Below, piece after piece: positions 16,938 to 26,247 of a DNA stretch of 64,000 nucleotides. The stretch's first letter is position 1. The number at the start of each line of letters is the position of its first letter. The notes below the pieces were generated by a model. The model made no database searches. It was not told the DNA's origin and saw only the letters and a program-made list of their open reading frames with translations. The position numbers and the translations under genes were made by a program. Origin of the DNA: Paenibacillus lautus NBRC 15380 (GTDB lineage: Bacteria; Bacillota; Bacilli; Paenibacillales; Paenibacillaceae); NCBI RefSeq assembly GCF_004000945.1, contig NZ_BIMF01000003.1, positions 248,001 to 312,000 of the forward strand, given 5' to 3'.

Positions 16938-17744
16938 TTATAACGCAATAAGCACTGCAATCCCATAAGCTGCCGCGCCGCCGAGAAGTGAGCTGACCAG
17001 ATTAACTGCATCGTTGGACATCCAGGCAGCGCCGCGGTTACGCACGGTATCTTCACCACAGTGATGAGATACTTCCACCGATTTACCGCACACACGGCAG
17101 CGATACATCACTTGTAAAGTCGCTCCGAGATACGAATCGGCAAAAGCTCCTACCAATCCACCCGCAAGGGCTGCAAGGACACACGGCAATATCTCTGCAT
17201 TCATGCCGCTCCATCCGGCAAGCAGCCATCCGCCTGCGCCTATCAGTATGCTCCCTACCGCTGCAGCCGTGGAGCCGACCCAGGAGACGCCGCCGGATTC
17301 CCCGGCGGTCAGTACCTTGCCGTTCAGCACGGAGCGCGGAGGCTTCCGGCTAAGGCTGCCTACCTCCGTGGCCCAGGTATCCGCCGTTACCGTAGCCATC
17401 ACACCTATAAACAGAAATACCCACAGATCGGACGGAAACCATGCATTTAACAGACATAGCACCATGCCGATGCCGCCATTGGCGAATACCTGGCCCGCGT
17501 CCCGCCGGCCGGTCTTGGCATAGGATTTCTCCAGGTCTGCCTTCCGCTGCTTCCCGTATCGGGAAAGCAGTGTGGACGTAATGAAAAAAAGAAGCAGGGT
17601 TCCGAACCAAAACACGTTCCCTGCTCCGTAATATATGGTACCCATCAGAATAGCGGCTGCGGCTCCGGATTCCGATAGCGATCGTTTCCTGTACGCGGCT
17701 CCTGCCACGATAAGGGCACCTGCCGCCCCGATCAGCCAATCCAT
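16938..17744 (-). CDS. DUF92 family membrane protein
   Basis: Integral membrane protein of 268 residues with about six hydrophobic segments. The DUF92 (TMEM19/VTE6) pattern is clear: GTIYYGAGNVFWF, GRRDAGQVFANGGIG, MATVTADTWATEVG and GLVGAFADSYLGATLQ. A cysteine-histidine insert near 215-230 (CRVCGKSVEVSHHCG) looks like a small metal site. Plant VTE6 in this family acts as phytyl-phosphate kinase; bacterial members are uncharacterised. GGGAGGGG precedes the ATG. It lies 32 bases after the FAH-family gene. Confidence 0.88.
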   Translation of the reverse strand: MDWLIGAAGALIVAGAAYRKRSLSESGAAAAILMGTIYYGAGNVFWFGTLLLFFITSTLLSRYGKQRKADLEKSYAKTGRRDAGQVFANGGIGMVLCLLNAWFPSDLWVFLFIGVMATVTADTWATEVGSLSRKPPRSVLNGKVLTAGESGGVSWVGSTAAAVGSILIGAGGWLLAGWSGMNAEILPCVLAALAGGLVGAFADSYLGATLQVMYRCRVCGKSVEVSHHCGEDTVRNRGAAWMSNDAVNLVSSLLGGAAAYGIAVLIAL

Positions 17745-17776
17745 CTGTGACCCCTCCCATGTTAAAGCATATCAGA

Positions 17777-18400
17777 TTACCCGATTTCGCAGCGGCCCAG
17801 ACGGACATCTCCCCAGTACAATTCGAACACGTCACCGGATACCGTCGGTCCTACGCCAGCCGGCGTACCCGTGAAGATTAAATCACCCTGGCCAAGGCCA
17901 TAATGCTCGCCGATGTAATCGATGATGCGCTGGAGGGAGAAGATCATATCCTTCACATTCCCGCGCTGTACTTCTTCGCCGTTCTTCCTTACGGTAAAAT
18001 CAATATCCGCCAGCTTCGCGGTTCCGGGAAACGCAATGGATGGCGTAAGCGGTGCGGAAGATTTAAACGCTTTTGCCGCGGTCCAAGGATGTCCCTTCTC
18101 CTTAATGACCGACTGTACGTCACGCAGCGTGAAGTCGATGCCAAGGGCCATCGTTTTTACAAGCTCATCAACACTTTTACCTGGCGCGTAATCCTCCGCG
18201 AGTTGTATAACAAGCTCACCTTCAAAATGAAGACTGCCGCGGTCCATCGGCAGCTTCAGCACGCTGCCCTCCAGCGGAACGACGGCATGCGACGGTTTTA
18301 GAAATATCATCGGCTCTTCCGGTACGGCATTGCCGAGCTCCGCTGCATGCAATTGATAATTACGACCTACACAATAAACGTTATTCACCAGGGCACACAT
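17777..18400 (-). CDS. Fumarylacetoacetate hydrolase family protein
   Basis: Single-domain FAH-fold enzyme of 207 residues, similar in length to YcgM/FAHD1-type acylpyruvases and 2-hydroxyhepta-2,4-diene-1,7-dioate isomerases. It has the start VGRNYQLHAAELGN, the metal-binding acidic residues in LHFEGELVIQL and ALGIDFTLRDVQ, and the closing IFTGTPAGVGP loop. The ATG has GGAGG 9 bases upstream, located inside the end of the preceding gdpD gene, whose stop is 3 bases away. The substrate is unknown; neighbouring envelope genes do not suggest aromatic degradation. Confidence 0.9.
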   Translation of the reverse strand: MCALVNNVYCVGRNYQLHAAELGNAVPEEPMIFLKPSHAVVPLEGSVLKLPMDRGSLHFEGELVIQLAEDYAPGKSVDELVKTMALGIDFTLRDVQSVIKEKGHPWTAAKAFKSSAPLTPSIAFPGTAKLADIDFTVRKNGEEVQRGNVKDMIFSLQRIIDYIGEHYGLGQGDLIFTGTPAGVGPTVSGDVFELYWGDVRLGRCEIG

Positions 18401-18403
18401 ACA

Positions 18404-19177
18404 TTAAAACCTCCATTTTCTTCGCCAGAATGGAACTTTGGGTGCTATTTTATTAATAAAAATCTGACCCCATGTATCGGGGCGGTTCGTACAGATCATG
18501 ATGGCGGGATTCATTCGAGCGAGCGATCTCATGCTCTTCGCATCATCCACCGTCCAGGCCATCGGCGTAATGCCGTTCTTCACCAAATCCGACGCGAAGG
18601 CCGCATCCAGATGGGAGTAGCCGATGGATAAAAAGGAGCATTTCATTTGCTTCAAGCGTGCTACCAAATTGCGAGGATGCGCATCGATAATAAGTCCGGT
18701 TTTCACTTCAGGATCCAATTCCTTCGCTTTGATCAAGGCTTTCGGCTCAAAGGAAGTAAGCACCACATCCGAAAGCATCCGGTGGGCATGAATCCGTTCC
18801 AAAACGGCTTTCTCAAGACCGGGATACATGTCTCCGCTCGTTTTGAGTTCGATATTAAGTTTCAATCGGCCTTTGACAAGCTGCAGAACTTCATCGAGCG
18901 AGGGTACCTGCTCTCCCCTGAATTGGCGTCCCTTCCATTCGCCGGCGTCCATCCTACGGATTTGCTGCCAGGTCAGATCCTTCACCTTGCCCTTCCCGGT
19001 CGTCGTACGATCCACGCTGAAGTCATGTATCACGACAGGGACCCCGTCCTGAGTCAGTTGCACATCAATTTCCATCCAATGCACGAAGGGTTCATCCATG
19101 GCCATCTGAATGGCTGCGCGCGTATTTTCAGGTGCTTTACCGGAGAACCCCCGGTGAGCCACACATAAATTGTTCAT
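18404..19177 (-). CDS. Glycerophosphodiester phosphodiesterase
   Basis: GDPD-family TIM-barrel enzyme of 257 residues, splitting glycerophosphodiesters to glycerol 3-phosphate and an alcohol. Motifs: AHRGFSGKAPENT at 6-18 with the catalytic His and Glu, EIDVQLTQDGVPVVIHDFS with metal-binding Glu/Asp and second catalytic His, and LNIELKT. No signal peptide is seen, so it is probably cytoplasmic, like YqiK. Start ATG 19177 has AGGAGG 7 bases before it. Within the operon it follows capA by 32 bases. Confidence 0.93.
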   Translation of the reverse strand: MNNLCVAHRGFSGKAPENTRAAIQMAMDEPFVHWMEIDVQLTQDGVPVVIHDFSVDRTTTGKGKVKDLTWQQIRRMDAGEWKGRQFRGEQVPSLDEVLQLVKGRLKLNIELKTSGDMYPGLEKAVLERIHAHRMLSDVVLTSFEPKALIKAKELDPEVKTGLIIDAHPRNLVARLKQMKCSFLSIGYSHLDAAFASDLVKNGITPMAWTVDDAKSMRSLARMNPAIMICTNRPDTWGQIFINKIAPKVPFWRRKWRF

Positions 19178-19209
19178 GGTGGGACCTCCTTGATGTAACA
19201 TTTAACGAA

Positions 19210-20526
19210 TTATTCCACAGCCTTGCCTGCTATAACTTCACCATCAAGCGCTATTTTGACGCCGCCGACGGATCGCTTCTCCACCTCTTTCAGCAAGTCT
19301 TCAGCTTCTTTGCCTTCAAGCGGGATGACCTGTCCGATCTCCGTACGGTAAGGCGTCAGCTTCAAGTCACAGTCTCCTTGGTTGCTGCATGATGCCTGAA
19401 ATACGGCTGTTTTCCACGTATCTTCATTCGACGATTTGGTAAATATGAAATTGCCGGTACTATACGCAATCCACTTGCCTTTGTACTGCTCCAATCCCTG
19501 CAGCACATGGGGGTGCCCGCCGATAATCAGGTCAGCCCCACCGTCAATGAACGCGCGTGACAGATTGATCTGATGGACATTCGGCGCCTTATGAAGCTCC
19601 TCTCCCCAATGGGCAATCACGACCACCAGATCGGCTTTGGAACGTGACGCCTGGATCGCTTCAACCGCCTTGGGCAGCACATGATCATAAGCCCCGGCCA
19701 CCCCCGGCCTGTTTTCCAGCGCGTACCAGGTCGTCTCCGGAAGCACACGGCTGAAACCAAGCAATGCAACCGTCATGCCCTGAAGCTCGAAATACTGGGG
19801 CGCGAAGGCTTCTTCCTCATTCCGTCCTGCCCCCACGTAACGGATATCATGGTCCTTCAGATGCTTCAGGGTATCCAAAAGTCCTTCTTGGCCTTGATCC
19901 AGGATGTGATTGTTAGCCAGATTAACGGCTTCTACCCCGGCATCTCGAAGGGCCGGCAATACGTCCGGCGAGGACTTAAATACGAATTTCTTATTGGCGG
20001 CGCCAACGCCTCCGTTCGTAACGGGCGTTTCCAGATTAAGAACGGTCAGATCATCCTCCAGAAATGCCGTACCCAGATGCATGTAGGGATAATCATACCC
20101 GTGATTCTTCAGCGCATCCTCCACTTTGCCCGAGAACAAGGTATCCCCGGCAAAATGCATCACCACCCGCTTGGCGGTAGCGGAATCGGCAGGATCCTCT
20201 GCTGCGCTGCCCTCTGGCTCGGTCATATCGGAACCTGGAGGTTCGCCGGTCTCCGTCGTCCTCGGAGGCTTCGAATCCGCCCCCTCACTGTCAGCTTGTT
20301 GTCCGGAGCCTGGGCTATCCGTCCGATCCCCTTCCATGCCAAATTCCGGCATACCAGGCAGATAAGCCGTTTGCTGAACAGGATCTTCCTTAAATTTAAA
20401 ATGATAGACAAGCAAAGCAGCGATCATAACAATCAGACATAAGTTAAGTATGATCCAAACCTGTCCGGTTCGCTGCTTACGGGCCTTCTTTTCGGCCTTG
20501 CTTTTCTCTGATCGTGACAGATGCAT
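19210..20526 (-). CDS. CapA family protein (PGA_cap metallophosphatase fold)
   Basis: Membrane-anchored extracytoplasmic protein of 438 residues. A basic N-terminus (KSKAEKKARKQR) precedes one transmembrane segment at about 23-43, then a low-complexity acidic, Pro/Ser/Glu-rich linker to about residue 118, then the PGA_cap domain. Metal-site motifs are VMHFAGDTLFSG, VLNLETPV, AVNLANNHILDQG, VVIAHWGEE and LIIGGHPHVLQG. CapA is needed for poly-gamma-glutamate synthesis, but no capB/capC is nearby, so this is an orphan homologue of unknown role. AAGGAG precedes the ATG. Confidence 0.9.
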   Translation of the reverse strand: MHLSRSEKSKAEKKARKQRTGQVWIILNLCLIVMIAALLVYHFKFKEDPVQQTAYLPGMPEFGMEGDRTDSPGSGQQADSEGADSKPPRTTETGEPPGSDMTEPEGSAAEDPADSATAKRVVMHFAGDTLFSGKVEDALKNHGYDYPYMHLGTAFLEDDLTVLNLETPVTNGGVGAANKKFVFKSSPDVLPALRDAGVEAVNLANNHILDQGQEGLLDTLKHLKDHDIRYVGAGRNEEEAFAPQYFELQGMTVALLGFSRVLPETTWYALENRPGVAGAYDHVLPKAVEAIQASRSKADLVVVIAHWGEELHKAPNVHQINLSRAFIDGGADLIIGGHPHVLQGLEQYKGKWIAYSTGNFIFTKSSNEDTWKTAVFQASCSNQGDCDLKLTPYRTEIGQVIPLEGKEAEDLLKEVEKRSVGGVKIALDGEVIAGKAVE

Positions 20527-20602
20527 AGGTCACTCCTTTATTCACTTATGAGCTCGCGTAATAAGTCGCTCCCCTCATTATACCAGCTTCCCTATAAAGA
20601 AT

Positions 20603-20626
20603 AGAACCCCCCGTCGCCGGGGAGTT
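20603..20626 (-). terminator. Weak terminator after hemH
   Basis: GAACCCCCC (20603-20611) pairs with GGGGAGTTC (20618-20626); on the minus strand it is followed by TATTCTTT. It separates the hem genes from capA. Confidence 0.5.
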
Positions 20627-20667
20627 CATATCTAAGCATTCTATTCGAATTTCGGGTAATAACGGAT

Positions 20668-21609
20668 TTACAGGCCTATCAAGGTGATCACGGAATCACT
20701 CAGCGCTTCCATGTAAAGCGGGTCGCTGTTCAAGGAGTCGATGCGCTCGAGCCGCATATCCATTTCTTTGGCAATGCTCTTGGCTTCAATATCCAGGTCA
20801 TACAGGACTTCAAGATGATCCGAGACGAAACCGACCGGCGCAACCAGCACATCCTCGACCTGTTCTTCTTTATTCAGCGTTTGCAGCGTATCCAGAATGT
20901 CCGGACCCAGCCAAGGCTCCGCCGTCCGGCCAGCGCTTTGCCATGTGAACTGCCACTGCTTGACGCCGGCCTGTTCGGCTACGGCTTTGGATGTCTCAAG
21001 CAGCTGCTCCTGATAAGGATCTCCGATGGACAAGATGCGTTCCGGGAGGCTGTGAGCACTGAACAGCACTCTCACGCTGTCCCGGTCAGCCCCTGCTTCC
21101 TCGAACTGGTTCAGCTTGGCGGACACCCGGTCGGCAAAGGCCTCGATCAGTTTCGGATGTTTGTGATAGCTCTCCACAAACGAAATCTCAAGTCCCAGCT
21201 CATCCGCTTTGGCCTGAGCGCGCTTCACGTAGGATCCGATGCTCATGGTGGAGTAATGAGGAGCCAGCACAATGCCGACGGCTTCCTTAATGCCGTCCCG
21301 CACCATTTGCTCAACGCCATCTTCGATGTACGGAGCTGCGTGCTTCAGTCCCTGATAGCATACAAACTCAAGATCGATCGCGCGAGGATCCGCATTTAAT
21401 GTATCCTGCAGCGTGCGTACCTGCCGGTCCGTATTCTCGCGGAGTGGAAACACGCCCCCCACAATCGCCTCATAGCGGTCTGTCAGCTCCTTGAGCTGCT
21501 CCTCCGACGGCTTATTCCCGCGACGGATATGGGTATAATAACTCTCGATTCCTTCCATGCTCTCCGGAGTGCCGTAGGACATAACCAACACGCCAATCTT
21601 GTTCTTCAT
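20668..21609 (-). CDS. hemH: Coproporphyrin/protoporphyrin ferrochelatase
   Basis: Inserts ferrous iron into the porphyrin ring; in Firmicutes the natural substrate is coproporphyrin III (CpfC). The 313-residue soluble enzyme shows LVMSYGTPESMEGIE, APHYSTMSIGSY and FSAHSLPERI with the metal-binding His, and VGFVSDHLEVLYDLD with the acidic pair. AGAGGTGAG precedes the ATG. It is 35 bases downstream of hemE; the third Bacillus operon gene, hemY/cgoX, is absent here. Confidence 0.95.
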   Translation of the reverse strand: MKNKIGVLVMSYGTPESMEGIESYYTHIRRGNKPSEEQLKELTDRYEAIVGGVFPLRENTDRQVRTLQDTLNADPRAIDLEFVCYQGLKHAAPYIEDGVEQMVRDGIKEAVGIVLAPHYSTMSIGSYVKRAQAKADELGLEISFVESYHKHPKLIEAFADRVSAKLNQFEEAGADRDSVRVLFSAHSLPERILSIGDPYQEQLLETSKAVAEQAGVKQWQFTWQSAGRTAEPWLGPDILDTLQTLNKEEQVEDVLVAPVGFVSDHLEVLYDLDIEAKSIAKEMDMRLERIDSLNSDPLYMEALSDSVITLIGL

Positions 21610-21644
21610 ACCATCTCACCTCTGACTAATAAAATATTCAACAT

Positions 21645-22703
21645 TTAAGAGCGTTGTGCACCTGCCTGCAGTGCCTGAGCGGAATATTCGTGAATATACG
21701 ATGTCAACTCACGCAGTTTCTCTAGCGAAGCCTCCGGGAATAAACCGTGCCCTAGATTAAACACAAAGCCGGGTTCCTGAATCCCCTGATCGATAATCTC
21801 CTTCGCATACTGCTGGATGACCGGCATCGGTCCGGTCAGAACGGTCGGGTCCAGATTGCCCTGAACAGCATACTTATGCTCTAAGCGGCGGCGTCCTTCT
21901 GCAATGGACACTCTCCAATCAAGACCGATGACATCCGTTCTCAGATCCGTAAGCGTTGGCAGCAGTTCGCCTGAGCTCACGCCTGGAAAATAAATTTTCG
22001 GAACACTCAGGTCCTGAAGCTCTGCAAAAATACGCTTAATGGTTGGAAGGACAAACGTTTGGAAATCCTGTGGAGACAATGCCCCCACCCAGCTGTCAAA
22101 CAATTGAAACGCTTTCCCGCCGTTAGCGACGTGGGCACGCAAATAAGCGATCACCATATCCCCGAGTTTGTCCATCAGCGAGAACCATACCTTCGGCTCA
22201 CTGTACATGAGCTCTTTCGTGCGAAGATAATTTTTGGATGGTCTGCCTTCGATGAGATAGCTGGCAATCGTGAACGGAGCGCCGGCAAACGTGATTAGCG
22301 GCACTTCCAGCTCCTTATCCAGGATACGGATCGTCTCCAGAACATGTCCAAGATCTCCCTCGACATCAATCGGGCGCAGTTTCTCTACATCCGCCGCAGT
22401 TCGGATCGGATTATCAATCACGGGGCCGATATTTTTCACAATATCGAAATCTACCCCGATCGAGGCAACGGGATTCATAATATCGGAATATAAAATTGCC
22501 GCGTCCACGCCAAGCTTCCGTACGGGCATCAAGGTTACCTCTGCCGCCAGCTCCGGTTGACTGCATATTTCCAGTAGGGAGTACTTTTCTTTAATCTTTC
22601 GATACTCCGGGTCGTAGCGTCCCGCTTGGCGCATGTACCATACAGGAACGTGGTTCACTTCCTGCTTACGGCAAGCGCGGATGAATTGATCGTTATAGGT
22701 CAT
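21645..22703 (-). CDS. hemE: Uroporphyrinogen decarboxylase
   Basis: Removes four carboxyl groups from uroporphyrinogen III to give coproporphyrinogen III. Length 352 is standard. Signatures: PVWYMRQAGRYDPEYR near 22-37, ILYSDIMNP, FAGAPFTIASYLIEG and GVSSGELLP. A GGGGG lies about 9 bases before the ATG. A TTGTTA-17-CATAAT promoter is found 42-70 bases upstream. First gene of the hemE-hemH unit. Confidence 0.96.
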   Translation of the reverse strand: MTYNDQFIRACRKQEVNHVPVWYMRQAGRYDPEYRKIKEKYSLLEICSQPELAAEVTLMPVRKLGVDAAILYSDIMNPVASIGVDFDIVKNIGPVIDNPIRTAADVEKLRPIDVEGDLGHVLETIRILDKELEVPLITFAGAPFTIASYLIEGRPSKNYLRTKELMYSEPKVWFSLMDKLGDMVIAYLRAHVANGGKAFQLFDSWVGALSPQDFQTFVLPTIKRIFAELQDLSVPKIYFPGVSSGELLPTLTDLRTDVIGLDWRVSIAEGRRRLEHKYAVQGNLDPTVLTGPMPVIQQYAKEIIDQGIQEPGFVFNLGHGLFPEASLEKLRELTSYIHEYSAQALQAGAQRS

Positions 22704-22744
22704 GATTAGGCCCCCATCAATGTGTATAAAGTTTCCTAAATTTC

Positions 22745-22773
22745 ATTATGCCCTTTTTAAAAGTAAGTAACAA
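22745..22773 (-). promoter_or_regulatory. Sigma-A promoter of hemEH
   Basis: On the minus strand TTGTTA (22768-22773), a 17-base spacer and CATAAT (22745-22750). Confidence 0.5.
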
Positions 22774-22848
22774 CCGTCTTACATGGACATCCTATGAAAA
22801 TCACATGACAATCTTATGACATTGTTAGCTTTTGGCACTTTTTAAATA

Positions 22849-22857
22849 TGTTATACT
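22849..22857 (+). promoter_or_regulatory. Extended -10 promoter of the MFS exporter gene
   Basis: TG-T-TATACT at 22849-22857 forms an extended -10. A TTGGCA box lies 14 bases before the hexamer, which is too close for a normal -35. The start codon follows about 85 bases later. Confidence 0.45.
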
Positions 22858-22940
22858 GGAAGAACGGCATTTTTAGGGTAGCTCCACAATTCGTCCGGTC
22901 ATTCCGGGCTCGACAGCTTAGAAAGGAAGTGAAGGGCACA

Positions 22941-24152
22941 TTGACCAATTGGAAAATCAATCTCATTGTGCTTTGGTTCGGACAGTTTTTGGTCAACTCC
23001 GGGATGACTATGATCACCCCGTTCCTGACATTATATCTGGCGCAAGACCTGAATGTCGTGGGAGACCGGGAAATAGGACTATGGGCAGGATTGATATTCG
23101 CAGCCAACTTCCTGACATCATTCATTTTTCAACCGATCTGGGGAAAGGTCGCAGATAAATACGGACGCAAAATCATGCTGCTGCGCTCCGGCTTCGGCAT
23201 GGCGCTGGTCATTGCCTGCATGGGCTTTGCTACCCATCCATGGCATCTGCTGGTTCTGCGTCTGCTGAACGGTACCATATCGGGATTTAACCCTGCTGCG
23301 ATATCGCTGGTATCGGGCACAACGCCCAAGAATCGAATGGGATTTGCGATGGGCATCATGCAGTCCGGACAAGTTGCAGGCACGATTCTCGGTCCGTTGA
23401 TCGGCGGACTCATGGCCAGCTGGGTCGGATTCCGGCCGATCTTCTATATCACTGGCGGACTGATCTTTGCCGCCTCGATGCTTGCTTTGTTCCTCGTTAA
23501 GGAAAATTTCAACCGCGAGCAGGCAGCCAAGGCGCCTCAGCCTTCGGTTATTGCCGGTCTCAAGGAGCTGAGCCACATTCCGCAGCTGCCGGCGTTATTC
23601 GCCGTCACGTTCCTGCTGCAATTCGCCATGATCAGTCCCATGGCACTGCTCCCGCTGTACGTTCAGAAGCTTCATGGATCCGCGGTGGATATTGCGATAT
23701 GGGCCGGGTTTGTTGTAGCGGTAACGGGTCTGTCGAACATGATCGCCTCCCCGATTCTCGGCAAGCTCAGCGACAAGGTCGGCGCACACCGCATCTTGAC
23801 CTACGCCTTGATCGGGACGGGACTTACGCTGATCCCGCAAGCCTTCGTTCAATCGGTGTGGCAGTTGATTATCGTGCGGTTCATGATGGGCGTCTTCATG
23901 GGCGGGCTGCTGCCGAGCGTCAACGCGCTGATTCGCTCTTACACGCCGGACGGCATGGAAAGCCGCTCCTTCGGTTTCAATACAAGCTCGCTCGCGCTAG
24001 GCAACATGCTGGGCGCGGTGATCGGCGGATTCTTATCCGGCTTCATCGGAATCGAAGGATTGTTTATTACTTCCGGCTGCCTGTTGATCATCAATATGAT
24101 GTGGGTGAGAAGAAAGCTGTTCTCGCAAAAGCCTTCGCCCAAATATCGTTGA
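22941..24152 (+). CDS. MFS multidrug-type exporter
   Basis: Major facilitator transporter of 403 residues with 12 membrane segments in the DHA1-like drug exporter style. Motif A-like GKVADKYGRKIMLLRSG follows helix 2 and NRMGFAMGIMQSGQVAGTILGPLIGG near residue 135-160 resembles the exporter motif C. In the second half GKLSDKVGAHR repeats the loop motif. The start is TTG 22941 with GGAAG and AAGGG upstream; the longer frame to 22848 covers the promoter and is rejected. Divergent from hemE. Substrate unknown. Confidence 0.88.
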   Translation: MTNWKINLIVLWFGQFLVNSGMTMITPFLTLYLAQDLNVVGDREIGLWAGLIFAANFLTSFIFQPIWGKVADKYGRKIMLLRSGFGMALVIACMGFATHPWHLLVLRLLNGTISGFNPAAISLVSGTTPKNRMGFAMGIMQSGQVAGTILGPLIGGLMASWVGFRPIFYITGGLIFAASMLALFLVKENFNREQAAKAPQPSVIAGLKELSHIPQLPALFAVTFLLQFAMISPMALLPLYVQKLHGSAVDIAIWAGFVVAVTGLSNMIASPILGKLSDKVGAHRILTYALIGTGLTLIPQAFVQSVWQLIIVRFMMGVFMGGLLPSVNALIRSYTPDGMESRSFGFNTSSLALGNMLGAVIGGFLSGFIGIEGLFITSGCLLIINMMWVRRKLFSQKPSPKYR

Positions 24153-24201
24153 TCCTCCGGAGTCTTTCATCTAAAGATGGAGGTAGTCTCCCAATCCAAA
24201 C

Positions 24202-24251
24202 AACAAGGGGCTGTCCCGTGGTCTATATCGACCCGAGGACAGCCCCTTGTT
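24202..24251. terminator. Bidirectional terminator between MFS and opp genes
   Basis: AACAAGGGGCTGTCC (24202-24216) pairs exactly with GGACAGCCCCTTGTT (24237-24251). It lies between two convergent genes and probably serves both, the 15-base-pair stem compensating for short T-runs. Confidence 0.75.
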
Positions 24252-24296
24252 ATATTAAACATGTGCCCGTGAAATCACCTAAGTCTATGCGCCGTA

Positions 24297-25262
24297 TTAT
24301 GCCAGGTGGCAAGCTACAAAATGACCCGCAGTAACCTCCCTGAATGCAGGAACCTGTTGTTTACATATGTCTATGGCATAGGGACAACGTGTATGGAACT
24401 TGCAGCCTGCTGGAGGATTGGCAGGATTCGGAATGTCCCCCTGGAGCACAATCCGGTCCCGCTTCACCTTCGGGATCGGAATCGGAATGGCCGATAACAA
24501 AGCCTTGGTATAAGGATGAAGCGGATTTTGGAACAGCTCGTCCCGCGATGCGATTTCCATCATGGAGCCGAGGTACATTACGCCGATCCGGCTGCATAAA
24601 TGCTCAACCACGCTTAAATCATGGGAAATAAACAAATAGGTCAAGCCCCGAGTATCCTGAAGCTTGCGGAATAGGTTAATGATCTGCGCCTGAATGGAAA
24701 CATCCAGTGCGGACACCGGTTCATCCGCAATGATCAGATCCGGGTTCAGGATCAACGCTCTGGCAATGCCTACCCGCTGGCGCTGTCCGCCCGAAAATTC
24801 ATGAGGAAAGCGGTCGATATGATAGGAGGATAGGCCGCACTGCCCGAGGACCTCCTGCACTTTCTCCCGCAGCTCCTGCTTGGAGGCCATCCCGTGATCA
24901 AGCAGTGCTTCCCCGATGGCATCGCCGATGCGCACCCGCGGATTTAACGAGCTGTAGGGATCCTGGAAAATCAGTTGAATCTTAGGGCGGATTTTGCGCA
25001 TTTCTTGATCCGATAAGGCGTGCAGATCATTTCCTTTAAACTTCACTTGACCTGACGTTTTGTCCGTCAACCGCACGATCGTCCTGCCTACCGTGCTTTT
25101 ACCGCTGCCCGATTCGCCGACAAGGCCGAACGTCTCCCCGGGTGCTATAGTGAGACTAATATCATCAACGGCCCTGACATGCCCTACCGTCCGGTTAAAC
25201 AAGCCGGCCGTGATGGGAAAATACGTTTTTAAATGATCCAGTTCTAGCAGTGCCTCAGACAT
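24297..25262 (-). CDS. oppF: Oligopeptide ABC transporter ATP-binding protein OppF-like
   Basis: One of two ATPases powering peptide import, 321 residues. Walker A GESGSGKST near 46, signature FSGGQRQRVGIARAL, Walker B LIIADEPVSALD and the H-loop ISHDLSVV are intact. The C-terminal oligo_HPY extension (NPANPPAGCKFHTRCPYA ... CKQQVPAF) carries four Cys that bind an iron-sulfur cluster in homologues. Its start overlaps the oppD stop by 8 bases, signalling translational coupling. Last gene of the operon. Confidence 0.94.
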   Translation of the reverse strand: MSEALLELDHLKTYFPITAGLFNRTVGHVRAVDDISLTIAPGETFGLVGESGSGKSTVGRTIVRLTDKTSGQVKFKGNDLHALSDQEMRKIRPKIQLIFQDPYSSLNPRVRIGDAIGEALLDHGMASKQELREKVQEVLGQCGLSSYHIDRFPHEFSGGQRQRVGIARALILNPDLIIADEPVSALDVSIQAQIINLFRKLQDTRGLTYLFISHDLSVVEHLCSRIGVMYLGSMMEIASRDELFQNPLHPYTKALLSAIPIPIPKVKRDRIVLQGDIPNPANPPAGCKFHTRCPYAIDICKQQVPAFREVTAGHFVACHLA

Positions 25263-26235
25263 GTGTTAACACCTCCTCATACAGCCAGCAAGCCGCTTTT
25301 TGCCTCTCTCCAACCTGTTTGAGGAAAGGCTCCGAAGATGTACATACGGACATGCAGTGTTCGCAGCGATCATGAAAATAACATGATTCCTTCAGCATAA
25401 GCGGATTCGGCACTTGTCCCGGTATGGAATAGAGTTCCGCCTGTCTCTGGCCTACAATCGGTTTGGAACGAAGAAGTCCCTGTGTGTAGGGATGCTTGGG
25501 ACGCTCGAACAACTCCACGACCTCGCCTTCCTCTACGATTTTCCCCGAATACATAACCACAACGTAATCAGCCATCTCGGCCACCACACCCAAATCATGC
25601 GTAATCAGCAGGATCGACATATTGGACTGCTCCTTAATCTGACGCAGCATGTCGAGTATCTGCGCCTGGATGGTGACATCAAGCGCTGTGGTCGGTTCAT
25701 CCGCAATCAGCAGCTTTGGATTACAGGAGATGGCGATGGCAATCATTATGCGCTGCAGCATCCCGCCGCTTAATTCATGAGGGTATGAATTCGCGATCTG
25801 CTCCGGACGGGAGATTCCAACCTGGGAGATTAACTCAATCGCTTTCTGACGGGCTTTCTTCTTCCCAAGCTTAAGATGATCCATCAACGGCTCCATAATC
25901 TGCTGTCCTATCGGAAGAACAGGGTTAAGGGAACTCATCGGCTCCTGGAAGATCATCGCGATATCATTGCCGCGCAGCGACCTTAGCTGCGGCTTCGTCA
26001 GCGATAAAATGTCCGTATCTCCAAATCGGACGGAACCGGAAACGTTAACTGCATCTTGTTCAAGAAGTCTCATGACCGACAATGCGGTGATGCTTTTACC
26101 GCAGCCCGATTCCCCCACGATACATACCGTCTCGCCTTCCCGAACCCGCAAATTGATTCCATCGACCGCTTTGACGATCCCGTCCTCGGTATCAAAATGA
26201 GTGCGGAGCTCCTCGATTTCAAGAATGTTATTCAT
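25255..26235 (-). CDS. oppD: Oligopeptide ABC transporter ATP-binding protein OppD-like
   Basis: Partner ATPase of 326 residues: Walker A GESGCGKS near 41, signature [14 protein letters not shown], Walker [14 protein letters not shown]-loop ITHDLGVV. The C-terminal oligo_HPY region has [14 protein letters not shown]. Works as a heterodimer with OppF on the cytoplasmic face of OppB-OppC. It starts 12 bases after the oppC stop codon. Confidence 0.94.
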   Translation of the reverse strand: MNNILEIEELRTHFDTEDGIVKAVDGINLRVREGETVCIVGESGCGKSITALSVMRLLEQDAVNVSGSVRFGDTDILSLTKPQLRSLRGNDIAMIFQEPMSSLNPVLPIGQQIMEPLMDHLKLGKKKARQKAIELISQVGISRPEQIANSYPHELSGGMLQRIMIAIAISCNPKLLIADEPTTALDVTIQAQILDMLRQIKEQSNMSILLITHDLGVVAEMADYVVVMYSGKIVEEGEVVELFERPKHPYTQGLLRSKPIVGQRQAELYSIPGQVPNPLMLKESCYFHDRCEHCMSVCTSSEPFLKQVGERQKAACWLYEEVLTHV

Positions 26236-26247
26236 GACTCAGCCACC

